Shown: positions 36,545 through 46,024 of the stretch, piece by piece
Layout of the letters: the number at the start of each line of letters is the position of its first letter
How positions within the stretch are numbered: position 1 is the stretch's first letter
Source: Holophagae bacterium
GTDB lineage: Bacteria > Acidobacteriota > Holophagae > Acanthopleuribacterales > Acanthopleuribacteraceae
Assembly (NCBI GenBank): GCA_030429565.1
Contig: JAUIFE010000001.1
Location: forward strand, 1,178,001 to 1,242,000
Direction of reading: 5' to 3'
DNA: 64,000 nt
Notes under the pieces: generated by a model
The model's input: the letters and a program-made list of their open reading frames with translations, nothing else
Databases searched by the model: none
Told to the model about the DNA's origin: nothing
Position numbers and translations under genes: made by a program

Positions 36545-38755
36545 ATGAAAGCCATCTCCTTTTTCCAGGCCTGTGTTCTGGCTGCATTTTCGTGTGGCAT
36601 TGGTTTAGCGCAAGCCCCCAGTAACAATGATCTCAGCCTCGAAGCGTTGTTAAGTTTGCGGATTTCACTTGCGAGTCGCACCGAACAGACTTTAGCCGAG
36701 GCACCCTCGGTCGTTTCTGTCATCACCGCTCAAGACATCCAACAAATGGGTGCTCGCAGTTTGGAGGATGTGCTCCGCACGGTACCTGGCTTTGATGTCG
36801 TGCTCAATCCGCAGGGGAGCAATTTAGGTTTTGGCGTGCGGGGAACCCTGGGTCTCAACTTTTCCAGTAATTCGATTAAGTACTTGCTCAACGGCCATAC
36901 GCTCAATTCCCTGACTGGCTCGCCACTTCATTACTTCGATTATTTCCCCATTGAGAACATTCAAAAAATCGAAATTATTCGGGGTCCCGGCTCGGCACTT
37001 TATGGCGCAAACGCTTTCTTTGGGGTGATCAATATCATCACCAAAACCAAAGAGAAGCTGGAAGACTCACACGTTGATTTGGCAGGCGGTTCCTTTTCAA
37101 CTTATCGCCCTTTTGCTTTTTTTAACCAATCCCAGGGCGAGTTCAACTGGTCTATTGCCGCCAATTACAGCGAGACCGACGGCCCCAAGCGCCCCGTTGA
37201 ATCCGATTTCGGGTTAATCGCTTTTGGCGCTTCCTCCGTTCCCAACCTGACCACCTACGACGCCAAATACGCCGGTGTTAATATTGAAGCCGAGTACCGC
37301 AACTTCTCAGCAAGCCTTTTCTATAATGAACTAGAACGAAACTGGTTGATCGGTCTGTCCGGCGCTTCAACCGACGAAAACCTGCTTGATATCACCTACG
37401 GTTTTCTCGAACTGGCCTACGAAAAAAACTTTAGCGACGACCGCCACAAGCTTTTTGTCAAAACCTACTATGACCACTATGATTTCCTCGAGTTTTTAGA
37501 GATTTTCTCGGAAGAGACGGCGGCCCAAGTTTTTAATCTCGGAATTTCACCGACGCCTTTCCCCGCAGATGAAGGCATTCATGGTCAGCCAGGTAACGAG
37601 TTTGCCCTTTGGGGAACCGAGGTCACGCTGGATTTCACCCTTAAAGAGGGCATTCGCCTGCTTACCGGCGTCCTCCACGACCGCTCTAAGATTTATGATC
37701 CCGTTCACTCGGCAAATACCAACATCACCGGCGCCCCCATCGTCATCGACGGCGTCACCTACACACCACTGGCTTATTTAGGCGGTTTTATCGATATCGC
37801 CGATATTCCGGGGGGCAACTGGATCACGACCGAAGAACGGGTCAACACGGCACTTTACGCACAGGCAACGATCGACTTTAAAGAATTGGGGGCATTGGAC
37901 CTTGAGAGCTTGGTGCTAACACTAGGTGTCCGCCATGACGACTATGACGATATCGGCAGCACGACCAACCCTCGCATGGGTTTGGTTTACGCACCGAAGG
38001 CCTCGCTTTTCTTTAAGGTTCTTTACGGCGAAGCTTTCCGCGCGCCGACCTTTGACGAACTTTACCAAATCAACAATTCGACCACCGTCGGCAACCCCAA
38101 CTTAGCGCCCGAAAAGATTGAGACTTTTGAGTTCCAAATCGGCCACATTTTTGCCGATAAGATTTACTCAACAGTCTCTTACTTCGACATCGATCTCTCT
38201 GACAACATTCAGTTAATCCGCAGCCTATACGCCAATATCGGCCGCATTAAATCAAAGGGGTTTGAGCTCGAAAGCAAGATGATCTTCAACCAAAACTATT
38301 CGGCCTACATTAACGCCACGTTTAACGACGTCGTGAATGCAGAACAAATCCTGAGAAACGCGAACGGAGACATCCTCGCAACCCAAGAGAACTTCGAGAA
38401 TGGCAACTCGCCAGACTACTTAATTAACCTCGGCTTCAACGGTCAGTTGACCGACATGTTCCACTTAAATCTGACGGTGAACCATGCCAGTGAACGCAAA
38501 CGCTCGGCGGCACTGCAATACATTGAAACCCTTGATCTGGTTGCGCCGTTTGATGCGCGTGGTGAGCCGACACCGGAACGTACTTTGGTTAATGTAACAT
38601 TGTCGTTCAATGTTACGGACAAACTCGATCTGCAAGTGAGTGGCTTTAACATCCTCGATGAAGACCACCGCGATCCCGACAACACCGCGACCATCCTCAA
38701 TGATGTTCCGCGAGAAGAGGCCTCGTTTTCAGGCCGGATCCGCTATCGTTTTTAA
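36545..38755 (+). CDS. TonB-dependent outer-membrane receptor
   Basis: 736 residues. Signal peptide 1-22 (AAFSCGIGLAQA). The plug domain spans about 35-160 with the usual landmarks APSVVSVITAQDIQQMGARSLEDVLRTVPG and IEIIRGPGSALYGANAFFGVINIITK (written here in parts: IEIIRGPGS and GVINIITK). A 22-strand barrel follows with TonB-box-like end motifs NPNLAPEKIETFE and a C-terminal Phe (IRYRF). GGAGG lies 6 bases before the ATG. Imports a siderophore, cobalamin or other ligand; no riboswitch was found upstream that would tell which. Confidence 0.93.
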   Translation: MKAISFFQACVLAAFSCGIGLAQAPSNNDLSLEALLSLRISLASRTEQTLAEAPSVVSVITAQDIQQMGARSLEDVLRTVPGFDVVLNPQGSNLGFGVRGTLGLNFSSNSIKYLLNGHTLNSLTGSPLHYFDYFPIENIQKIEIIRGPGSALYGANAFFGVINIITKTKEKLEDSHVDLAGGSFSTYRPFAFFNQSQGEFNWSIAANYSETDGPKRPVESDFGLIAFGASSVPNLTTYDAKYAGVNIEAEYRNFSASLFYNELERNWLIGLSGASTDENLLDITYGFLELAYEKNFSDDRHKLFVKTYYDHYDFLEFLEIFSEETAAQVFNLGISPTPFPADEGIHGQPGNEFALWGTEVTLDFTLKEGIRLLTGVLHDRSKIYDPVHSANTNITGAPIVIDGVTYTPLAYLGGFIDIADIPGGNWITTEERVNTALYAQATIDFKELGALDLESLVLTLGVRHDDYDDIGSTTNPRMGLVYAPKASLFFKVLYGEAFRAPTFDELYQINNSTTVGNPNLAPEKIETFEFQIGHIFADKIYSTVSYFDIDLSDNIQLIRSLYANIGRIKSKGFELESKMIFNQNYSAYINATFNDVVNAEQILRNANGDILATQENFENGNSPDYLINLGFNGQLTDMFHLNLTVNHASERKRSAALQYIETLDLVAPFDARGEPTPERTLVNVTLSFNVTDKLDLQVSGFNILDEDHRDPDNTATILNDVPREEASFSGRIRYRF

Positions 38756-38761
38756 CGGCAA

Positions 38762-39382
38762 TCAGAAATCTTGGTACGAGGTTTCGAACTCAAGGGACGC
38801 CGGGTCCACCACGCATTTGCGCACTTGCCAATAGCCCTCGTAGTTGGTTTTCTTAAATTCGATGTCGATCTCCAGCTTTTTTAACTGCTCTCGTGGCACG
38901 GGGTTGCCTGTACCGCCGATGGTTAACGTGTAGGTTTCTCCCCAGGGATTGGCCGGAATTAACACCTGGGTACCGTCTGGGTAATTCGAATAAGTAATGT
39001 TTTTATCGTAAGAGAAGTTGACTTCGACACGCATCGTCGCCTCATTACCGTCTTCACTGAGGCCGTAACTCAAAACGTTGTACCGGTGGTAAGACAAGCC
39101 CAAAAATCGCGACAAAACCACACCCTGCTCGTCAAATTCAATCATTTGATCTGGGTCGTTGGTTTGTTCAATGTACTTGAGCAGCACTTGCTTGACATGC
39201 TCTTTGTAATTGGAAACACCTGGAAAATATACAGAAATAGCCAGGCCTTCCTCGTTGAGTTCTTTGACCGAATGGATGAGATTGTTAAAACTTCGCATCA
39301 ATTCAAACTTCAAGCTATCGTCTTTCCGGCATGCCGAAAACAAGCACAACACACATAAGCTCAGCGGAAGCATTCGCTTCAT
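38762..39382 (-). CDS. Unknown lipoprotein
   Basis: 206 residues with a lipoprotein signal ending LFSAC at residue 18, so the mature protein starts at Cys18 and is membrane-anchored. The mature part has a helical first half and a beta-rich end; no family recognised. The stop is 7 bases from that of the TonB receptor, which is convergent. GGGGG precedes the ATG. Function unknown. Confidence 0.8.
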   Translation of the reverse strand: MKRMLPLSLCVLCLFSACRKDDSLKFELMRSFNNLIHSVKELNEEGLAISVYFPGVSNYKEHVKQVLLKYIEQTNDPDQMIEFDEQGVVLSRFLGLSYHRYNVLSYGLSEDGNEATMRVEVNFSYDKNITYSNYPDGTQVLIPANPWGETYTLTIGGTGNPVPREQLKKLEIDIEFKKTNYEGYWQVRKCVVDPASLEFETSYQDF

Positions 39383-39900
39383 AAAGAACCCCCTACCCAG
39401 TGAATCTCGAATTCACGCCGATCAGAACGGCGCCGACGGTGCACGCCACACACAAACAACCTCCGGTTCATCATGATGGGCGTTGACGTGCGCCATTAAA
39501 ACCCCAGATACGATTGCCGGCGGAAGACACCCACAGACTTATGTTTAAGCGTGATTCGCGGTAAAAAAGTCGCCGGCAAAACCGGTGAGGGCTTGATTTT
39601 AACCTGGTTCAGGAAGGATGGCGCGCCGTGGATTGTGAAAATTTTGGGATAGGTTGTGACACGGACAGAGTGATTCGGGTGGATGAAATCGCGCAAAACG
39701 CCGCCACGAAACCTGTTGAAAAAACGCACCGGGGCCGCGATCGACGCCTACTCGCAAGTACGGCGAACATTTTGACGAAAGGTTGTAGCCCACCCAGAAT
39801 CGCTTAGATCAGGTGTGAGCCACACCACCACGGCGAAAGGCGACGGGCCGGTTGAGACCCGTCAGAATTGGGGTATCGCGATGTCCCCTTTGGACCCGCG
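39383..39900. other. Intergenic region
   Basis: 518 bases with no gene that looks real; frames on either strand are short and lack ribosome sites. Nothing repeated or structured was found. Confidence 0.5.
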
Positions 39901-40821
39901 CTAAAAAGGTAAAATCCCCAAACGCCAAAGGAAATAGGCCCCACCGGCAACCATCGCCGCCGCCGCGCCGGCAATCCAAATCCATTGACCACGCTGGTTG
40001 AGACGCGCCGCTTGGGTATCGCCGCCAACGGCTTGATCCATGTCGAGCGACATGGGCCGGAACAAGGTTTTGGCAGCGACGTCCTCGGCCGACACCGACG
40101 TCCGCGCGGCCATGGTCAACTGCTCGCGTGGAATCACGGCGGTGGCATCGGGGTCCTGCCAGCGGTGGGTCGCGGCCGTACTGATCACTTGCGTTACTTC
40201 TTCTTGCTCAAACCGCAGAAAGACACGGCCGATTTGTACCATGTCACCGTTTTGAATGCGACTTCGCTTGACCAAGTTACCGTTTATACGGGTCCCGTTG
40301 GCACTGTCGTGATCCAACAGGCTGTAACCGTCGGCATCGCGTACCATCTCGGCATGAACCGTCGACACCGTCTCATCGGCAATGCTAATTTCGCATTGGT
40401 TCCCACGCCCGATCCGCACAAACCCGCTCAAGGCAAAACGCCGCACCGGTACGTCGTTCTCGAGCAAATGCAAGCAGGCACCGTCGTCCCGCATCGAATC
40501 GCCGAGTACAATGCGCATCGTCTCCGTGTCGGAAACGGCGCTGTCGAGAAAAAACACGGCCGTGAGGCCTTGACCCAATTGCAGCGTATCGCCGTGGGAT
40601 AAAGCGACCTCGGTGACGGGCTTGCGGTTGACGCAGGTTTGGTTGACAAAATCGCGCAAAATGTAACGCTCATCGACCATTCGAATTTCACAATGTTCCC
40701 TGGCAACCGAGGTTTGGGGAAGAGGTAGATCATTCTCGAGACCGCGGCCAATGCGAAAAACTTCTTTTTCAAAAGAGAATTCTTCCCACTCGCCGTCGAA
40801 CATAATTCGTAACTTGGGCAT
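39901..40821 (-). CDS. Twin-FHA protein with C-terminal membrane anchor
   Basis: 306 residues. First FHA domain at about 5-90 (FRIGRGLENDLPLP, then VAREHCEI) and second at about 120-205 (RIGRGNQCEISIAD, VHAEM, NGTRING). Both keep the GR, S/T..H and NGT elements that bind phosphothreonine. A Thr/Arg-rich linker leads to a single helix at the very end (WIWIAGAAAAMVAGGAYFLW), so the protein is tail-anchored with the FHA domains in the cytosol. GGAG lies 8 bases before the ATG. It likely docks phosphoproteins made by Ser/Thr kinases such as the one at 29920; no direct link is shown. Confidence 0.9.
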   Translation of the reverse strand: MPKLRIMFDGEWEEFSFEKEVFRIGRGLENDLPLPQTSVAREHCEIRMVDERYILRDFVNQTCVNRKPVTEVALSHGDTLQLGQGLTAVFFLDSAVSDTETMRIVLGDSMRDDGACLHLLENDVPVRRFALSGFVRIGRGNQCEISIADETVSTVHAEMVRDADGYSLLDHDSANGTRINGNLVKRSRIQNGDMVQIGRVFLRFEQEEVTQVISTAATHRWQDPDATAVIPREQLTMAARTSVSAEDVAAKTLFRPMSLDMDQAVGGDTQAARLNQRGQWIWIAGAAAAMVAGGAYFLWRLGILPF

Positions 40822-41260
40822 AATTGAGACTCCGCAAAAGAAAAGACATCTGATTCGGTGGCATTGGCTTTAGGAACCTTACAGCCGGAGACATCTTTTA
40901 AGACCATGCAATTTCGTGGCCGATTGCTGGTTAATCCGTCCAAAAGGCGGTGTAAAACGGCCACGCCGGCAAGGTGTAAACGGGCAACGTCGAGACGTGC
41001 GCCGTTGGTGTTTTGTGGAAACGGTGTGTGTAAGGACTTTGGATTCAGTGAATCAGTGTCCGCCGGAGCAACCGGCACGGGGAAACGGATCGGCTTTTGC
41101 CGCCGTCATATGCCAATCAGTTTAGCGGGCCGGCGGTCACAGGGAAAAGGAAGCAGATCACAGAAAGGCCCAGACCTAAAAGTCGGCACCAAACGAAGAA
41201 AGGGCCTCGACGCGGAAAACGCCGAGGCCCGATAAGGGTTATGGGTGAACAAAAGAGAAG
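40822..41260. other. Intergenic region
   Basis: 439 bases with no supported gene. Contains the terminator of the FloA/NfeD operon at 41202-41230 and the start region of the twin-FHA gene. Short frames are chance. Confidence 0.5.
41202..41230 (-). terminator. Terminator of the FloA/NfeD operon
   Basis: GGGCCTCG / CGAGGCCC stem with a 13-base loop. On minus it is followed by TTTCTTCGTTT. Lies 31 bases after the last gene of the set. Confidence 0.7.
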
Positions 41261-41701
41261 TTAACGACGGCCTTTGGGCGGACCCAAAATCTCCTGCGCC
41301 AGGACGAGCTGAACCATCGGGTTATCACCCGGCAACACAAACTCGCGCCGGCCTTCGTCTTCGACATGGACATCGCCCAAGTAGGCGTCAACATGGCGAT
41401 CCAACGTCTCCATGCTGTAGGCCGTGGCCGCCGAATGCTGCGCGAACGTTTCGTGTAGAGGTCGAGAACGCGGACGCGGTTGCGGCCGCGCCGGCTGCCG
41501 GGTCTCGGGTAACTCGTCGTCGACGAGATCCTCGATCCAAGCATCCAGATCGCGCGCGCGCCCACCGCGTTGGCCTTGCCCTTGGCGCGGAATCGGCGGC
41601 GGGCCCTGACGAGGCGACCGCTGACGCTGCGAACGCTCGGCCGCGTCCTTTTCAAAAATGGCCTGAAAAATCTCCAGGATTAAACGGATGATGATGTTCA
41701 C
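41261..41701 (-). CDS. Unknown protein at the end of the FloA/NfeD operon
   Basis: 146 residues from a GTG at 41701 with GGAGG 10 bases upstream. N-terminal 20 residues form a short amphipathic or hydrophobic helix (NIIIRLILEIFQAIFE), followed by an Arg/Gln/Pro-rich stretch (25-90) and a more ordered end. It follows floA with a 28-base gap and is the last gene before a terminator. No family recognised. Its place in the set suggests a FloA-linked accessory factor. Confidence 0.7.
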   Translation of the reverse strand: MNIIIRLILEIFQAIFEKDAAERSQRQRSPRQGPPPIPRQGQGQRGGRARDLDAWIEDLVDDELPETRQPARPQPRPRSRPLHETFAQHSAATAYSMETLDRHVDAYLGDVHVEDEGRREFVLPGDNPMVQLVLAQEILGPPKGRR

Positions 41702-41729
41702 GAGTCACAATCCTCCTCAAGCCGTTGGC

Positions 41730-42737
41730 TTATTGGGGGCCTTTCTTGGGGGTCGAGGTGGATTCAGCAATGCTTGAACGCATCTTGGTATCGGACTCAA
41801 CATTTTTGTAGTTCACGTAATCCATAATACCCATGTTGCCTTTGCGGAACGCGTCGGCCATCGCCAAGGGTACCTCGGCTTCAGCCAGAACAACCTTGGC
41901 GCGGTTCTCCTGCACCTTGGCTTTCTGTTCCTGCTCCATCGCCACGGCCATCGCGCGACGTTCTTCAGCGCGAGCCTGCGCGACGCGTTTGTCGGCTTCG
42001 GCTTGGTCGGCTTGCAGCTTGGCACCAATGTTTTCACCGACGTCGACATCGGCGATATCAATCGACAAAATCTCGAAAGCGGTACCCGCATCCAGTTGTT
42101 TGTTGAGCACGGTCCGTGAAATGATGTCGGGATTTTCTAGAACGTCCTTGTGCGAGTTGGCCGAACCAATCGCCGAAACGATGCCCTCACCCACGCGAGC
42201 GACGATGGTGTCTTCGGTGGCACCACCGATCAAACGCGGCAGGTAGGTGCGCACGGTCACGCGCGCCCGCGCCCGCAACTGGATACCATCTTTAGCAACC
42301 GCATCAATCGACGCTTTATCACCACCGCGCATGGGCACATCAATCACTTTGGGGTTAACCGAGGTGTTGATGGCGTCCAGAATATCGCGACCGGCAAGGT
42401 CGATGGCGGTCGCTTGGTTAAAACCAAGCTGGATGTTGGCCTTGCTGGCGGCAACCAAAGACTGCACCACACGCGTGACGTGACCTTGCGCCAAGAAGTG
42501 GGTTTCCAGATCTTCGACGGTGATGTTGAGGCCGGCTTTTTTGGCAAAAATGTAGTTGTTAACGATGAGCCCGGGTTTAATTTGCCGCCACGGCATCATC
42601 ACGATGCGTACGAGCGAAATTGCCGCGCCGGAAACCACGGCCTGAAACCACAGTTTAACGGCGCTAAAAATCATTAATAGAATGATGAGGGAGCCAATCC
42701 CTACAATACCCAGAAAGCCGGTAACGAAAATATTCAT
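41730..42737 (-). CDS. floA: Flotillin-like protein FloA
   Basis: 335 residues matching FloA (SPFH family, YqfA/UPF0365). An N-terminal membrane hairpin (about 5-45), SPFH domain (about 50-200, with [19 protein letters not shown] written in part as [11 protein letters not shown]), then a long Ala/Glu-rich coiled coil ([21 protein letters not shown] in part) and the end [11 protein letters not shown] are all typical. It forms functional membrane microdomains. GGAG lies 7 bases before the ATG. Preceded by three NfeD-type genes in one direction. Confidence 0.96.
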   Translation of the reverse strand: MNIFVTGFLGIVGIGSLIILLMIFSAVKLWFQAVVSGAAISLVRIVMMPWRQIKPGLIVNNYIFAKKAGLNITVEDLETHFLAQGHVTRVVQSLVAASKANIQLGFNQATAIDLAGRDILDAINTSVNPKVIDVPMRGGDKASIDAVAKDGIQLRARARVTVRTYLPRLIGGATEDTIVARVGEGIVSAIGSANSHKDVLENPDIISRTVLNKQLDAGTAFEILSIDIADVDVGENIGAKLQADQAEADKRVAQARAEERRAMAVAMEQEQKAKVQENRAKVVLAEAEVPLAMADAFRKGNMGIMDYVNYKNVESDTKMRSSIAESTSTPKKGPQ

Positions 42738-42881
42738 GATGGTACTCCGTGGGAATCCTTGACCCTTGCAAGGCGATATATTTTGATGGGTTGTCGGCTG
42801 ATTTTAACACACAGTCGCACCAGCCCTGATGAATGTAAAGAAGTTAATAACACCAACTGGAAACGTTTCTCTCCAGGCGGT

Positions 42882-43346
42882 TTATTCACGATGAACGGCC
42901 ACCACCAAGCTGGGGCCGCGCTGTTCGGTCACAATCACCTCGGTCCCCTTCTCAATGAAGGAACTTTCAGCGATACAGTCCAAATCAACCGACTTGCCGG
43001 CCACCTCGAGGCGGACTTTACCGGCCGGTCGCAAATCAGAAAAAGCAAGGCCGACACAACCAATTACATCGTTGTGCGAAGCCACACCGACATAACCTTC
43101 GTCGGCGCTCATCTCGCCCTTTAAGGCAAAACGCTTCAAAAGCCGCAAGACGATCACGGGAATTAACGAGGCACAAAGAACAAAGTGGGTGCCGGCGGAA
43201 ACCCACCCGAATTGCTGAAAATTCATATGCACGCTGTAAAGAATCATACCGACGCCCAGTAATGCAAAAATACTACCTGGCAACGCAATGACATCTAATA
43301 CGATAAAACCAAAGCCAACCAATGTTATTACGATAATCCAAATCAT
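42882..43346 (-). CDS. NfeD-type membrane protein (short form)
   Basis: 154 residues. Two membrane helices at about 3-40 and a third at about 50-70, then a C-terminal NfeD OB-fold domain (about 80-150: GYVGVASHNDVIGCVGLAFSDLRPAG in part VGLAFSDLRPAGKV and FIEKGTEVIV). No ClpP-type protease domain. GGGGA precedes the ATG. Such short NfeD proteins sit next to flotillin genes and are thought to steer flotillin assembly. The gap to floA is 144 bases. Confidence 0.85.
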   Translation of the reverse strand: MIWIIVITLVGFGFIVLDVIALPGSIFALLGVGMILYSVHMNFQQFGWVSAGTHFVLCASLIPVIVLRLLKRFALKGEMSADEGYVGVASHNDVIGCVGLAFSDLRPAGKVRLEVAGKSVDLDCIAESSFIEKGTEVIVTEQRGPSLVVAVHRE

Positions 43347-43455
43347 TCACGTTCCCCTGTTTGCCTTACCGGCAACACCCGTATTCTTTGGTTAGGTTAC
43401 TTCCTCAAGGCGTCGTATGGTTTTGGTGGGTGCCACCAAACACCGCAACAAGGCT

Positions 43456-43809
43456 TCATACCGTCGTCGCGACTGGGCTCACAATCACGCGCGCACCGTC
43501 TTGGTCACGAACCACCACCCGCCGACCCGCTTCAATAAAACCGGTCTCGCTGACCACATCCAGTTGCTCGCCGCAATCGAGCGCGATCTTGCCGCTCGGG
43601 CGCAGACCGCCGAGCACCACGCCTTCCCGCCCAATCAGGTTGGCCGGCATCCATTCGGATTCCGGCCCAGCTTGGGCCCGTTTGGCCGCCTCCCGTGCAC
43701 GGATCTTCGGATACGCCAACAACTCAAAAAGCAACGCATCAACGGCATTCGGCATAAAGCAAATCACCGCAAGGAATCCCAAAGCAAAAAGCCCCAAAAT
43801 AAGTTCCAC
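43456..43809 (-). CDS. Small NfeD-domain protein
   Basis: 117 residues from a GTG at 43809 that has GGAGG 7 bases upstream; an in-frame ATG at 43839 lies ahead of that site and is less likely. One N-terminal membrane segment (about 3-25), a charged helix, then an NfeD OB-like domain (GREGVVLGGLRPSGKI and FIEAGRRVVVRDQDG). The C-terminal domain resembles that of its two neighbours, suggesting tandem duplication. Lies between the full-length NfeD (38 bases upstream) and the short NfeD (109 bases downstream). Confidence 0.78.
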   Translation of the reverse strand: MELILGLFALGFLAVICFMPNAVDALLFELLAYPKIRAREAAKRAQAGPESEWMPANLIGREGVVLGGLRPSGKIALDCGEQLDVVSETGFIEAGRRVVVRDQDGARVIVSPVATTV

Positions 43810-43847
43810 GGCCCCTCCTCCAGGTCCCGACGGCACCACCGCACACC

Positions 43848-45365
43848 TTAAACCGGTCGCACAATCACCCGGTTCCCGTCGAGTCTATCGACCACAACCC
43901 GCTGACCGTCGTCGAGGAAACCCACCTCGCTGACCACATCGATCAGGCGACCCCCGTCCAAACGCATCTTACCGCCCGGACGCAGACCCCCTTCAATCAA
44001 GCCTTCGTGACCCAAAATCGCCGATGCTTCGGCGACAATCGGTGCAACCACGCCATCGTCATTCGACAATTCATGGGCCAGCACCAGCGGACTTTTGACC
44101 GGTGTTTTCAGCACCAGACTGACCAGCCCGAAAAACATCACAAAGGATCCGATAAAACTCGCCATGGTCCAGTTAAACAAAGAACTCAACCAAGCCCACT
44201 GCATTTCAAAACGCGGTACCGGCAAGGGGCCGCCGCCGAAATCAGGCAATGACGCAAAAATCAACGAACCAAACATTAAAACAAGGCCGGAAATGCCGGC
44301 GACACCGAAACCCGGCAACACGAAGATTTCCGCCAGACAACAGAGAATACCCGCGGCAAACACGGCCAACTCCAACGGTGACGCGGTCCCCAAGAGAAAA
44401 CGCGAGCCAAACACAATCGTAAAACACACGACCGCGGTTAAACCCGGTGCGCCAAAACCCGGCATTTTGATTTCCATATAAATGCCGTTGAGTCCGACCA
44501 TGGTCAGAATCAAAAAGACCCATGGGTTGGCACCTAAAAAGCGCAACACATCCTGCGAGAAGGTCATCTGTTGTTCTTCCAAATCAGCGGCGTTCAAACC
44601 TTCACTTTTTAAAAACGCCTCAAAACTGCTCGCCTCAGTGGCAATGCCCAACGCCTGCGCCTCCTTGGCAAAAACGGTGAGCAGTTGACCTTTTTTGACA
44701 ACCACTTTCACAATCGGCGGACGGTCTTTTTCGGCCAAAAAGTCGTAATCTTCGCGCGTCATAAAGCGCAGTTCCTCGGGTTTGCCGACCTGCAACACCT
44801 CGACGTCTATTTCAAAGAAGCCACGCGCCAGAGCAAAGGAACGGTTTTTAATATCGCAGGCCTTGCGCCAATCGGCGCGAAAAACGGTGACGGCTTTTTC
44901 CGGTGCTTCCTGAATGCCGTCGGCGGTTTGCATAATCACTTGCGCATCGCCCAAGGTCGTGTTGCGTTCCATCACGATTTGATCACAGGCATAAGCGATA
45001 AAGGTCCCGGCCGAAATCGCTTTGGTGGTGACGTAGGCGGTGGTTGGGATCTTGAGCCGCAACAGTCGTTCCGTAATCGTACGCGCGTGCATGACCACGC
45101 CGCCGTAGGTGTCGATTTTGAAGATCACACGCGTGTAACCCTCGGCCTCGGCCTTGTCGAGCTGGGCAATGATGAAGTCGGCCTGGACTTCATCGACCAT
45201 GTACCGGCCCTCATCGCTGAGATGGAGCACCATAATTTTTTCGCGTACGGGCGCAACCGCACCGGGGCTTTTTTCAAGCGCCCCCTCGGGGTTCCACCCC
45301 AAAGCCGCCGCCGAGAACCCCGCCCACAGGACGACGCTCATCCAAAATGCCGCTGGTTTCGCCAC
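43848..45365 (-). CDS. NfeD long form: ClpP-class membrane serine protease
   Basis: 505 residues from a GTG at 45365, supported by GAGG 7 bases upstream and by a signal/anchor start; the frame is open to 45554 but without a ribosome site. Residues about 45-230 form the ClpP-class protease with nucleophile Ser118 in KAISAGTFIAYACD and a candidate general base Lys157. Four to five membrane helices follow (about 290-435), and a C-terminal NfeD OB domain ends it (GLIEGGLRPGGKM, VIVRPV). Acts at the membrane, by analogy with archaeal 1510-N cleaving stomatin-like proteins. First gene of the NfeD/NfeD/NfeD/FloA set. Confidence 0.92.
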   Translation of the reverse strand: MAKPAAFWMSVVLWAGFSAAALGWNPEGALEKSPGAVAPVREKIMVLHLSDEGRYMVDEVQADFIIAQLDKAEAEGYTRVIFKIDTYGGVVMHARTITERLLRLKIPTTAYVTTKAISAGTFIAYACDQIVMERNTTLGDAQVIMQTADGIQEAPEKAVTVFRADWRKACDIKNRSFALARGFFEIDVEVLQVGKPEELRFMTREDYDFLAEKDRPPIVKVVVKKGQLLTVFAKEAQALGIATEASSFEAFLKSEGLNAADLEEQQMTFSQDVLRFLGANPWVFLILTMVGLNGIYMEIKMPGFGAPGLTAVVCFTIVFGSRFLLGTASPLELAVFAAGILCCLAEIFVLPGFGVAGISGLVLMFGSLIFASLPDFGGGPLPVPRFEMQWAWLSSLFNWTMASFIGSFVMFFGLVSLVLKTPVKSPLVLAHELSNDDGVVAPIVAEASAILGHEGLIEGGLRPGGKMRLDGGRLIDVVSEVGFLDDGQRVVVDRLDGNRVIVRPV

Positions 45366-45575
45366 GTTATCACCTCGAGAATCTCGTCTTAACTTACACC
45401 GAAGGCTCTGAAACGGGCAAGTTCTTCTACCCGCAATATGGTGCCTGTAATACCTTCGCGCAAAACCGGCGTCGAAACGTGCGTGCCGTTTCAAAAAAAC
45501 AACCCAAACGCCCCGGTACGCGACGCCCGCCCAATAAACCAGGACGCAAAACAAGCATAAGACGGGACACTATTT

Positions 45576-45995
45576 TTATTCGGCAGCCGCCAAATCGTCG
45601 CGTAAGAGCCAATGATACCCGGCCGACAGCAGCATAATTTCACACTCGCGCAACATAGCGGCATCGCGATCTAAATCAAAAACGAGCGTCGTAAAACCAT
45701 CGTCCCACAGTTCCAATTCGCAACGATCTCCGCTGAGCAAGCGCATTTCACCAATCAGTGCCGGTTGCCGTCGCAAGCGCTGCCACACACTGAGCGGTTC
45801 GGCTTTGCCTTTGCGCACGCCGCGATCCGCCATGTCGTGATAGAAAACGATTTGGGTTTGCGAACCCATCGAGATCTCAGCCCCTTGAATTTGGAAGGTC
45901 ACCCGCGAAACGCCGGGTGATCGCGGCGATTCGGGATGCTCAACCACCACACGACGCTGCGCTGAATCAATGAACCGCATGAATTTTTTACCCAT
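45576..45995 (-). CDS. Unknown small protein downstream of metX
   Basis: 139 residues, cytosolic, no family recognised. It follows metX by 29 bases with GAGGG 4 bases before its ATG, so the two are likely one operon. Sequence is mixed alpha/beta with a basic centre (VWQRLRRQPALIGEM) and an acidic end. No cysteine cluster or membrane part. Confidence 0.7.
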   Translation of the reverse strand: MGKKFMRFIDSAQRRVVVEHPESPRSPGVSRVTFQIQGAEISMGSQTQIVFYHDMADRGVRKGKAEPLSVWQRLRRQPALIGEMRLLSGDRCELELWDDGFTTLVFDLDRDAAMLRECEIMLLSAGYHWLLRDDLAAAE

Positions 45996-46024
45996 AACAC
46001 CCTCGCACGTCGATCACCGTCAAC

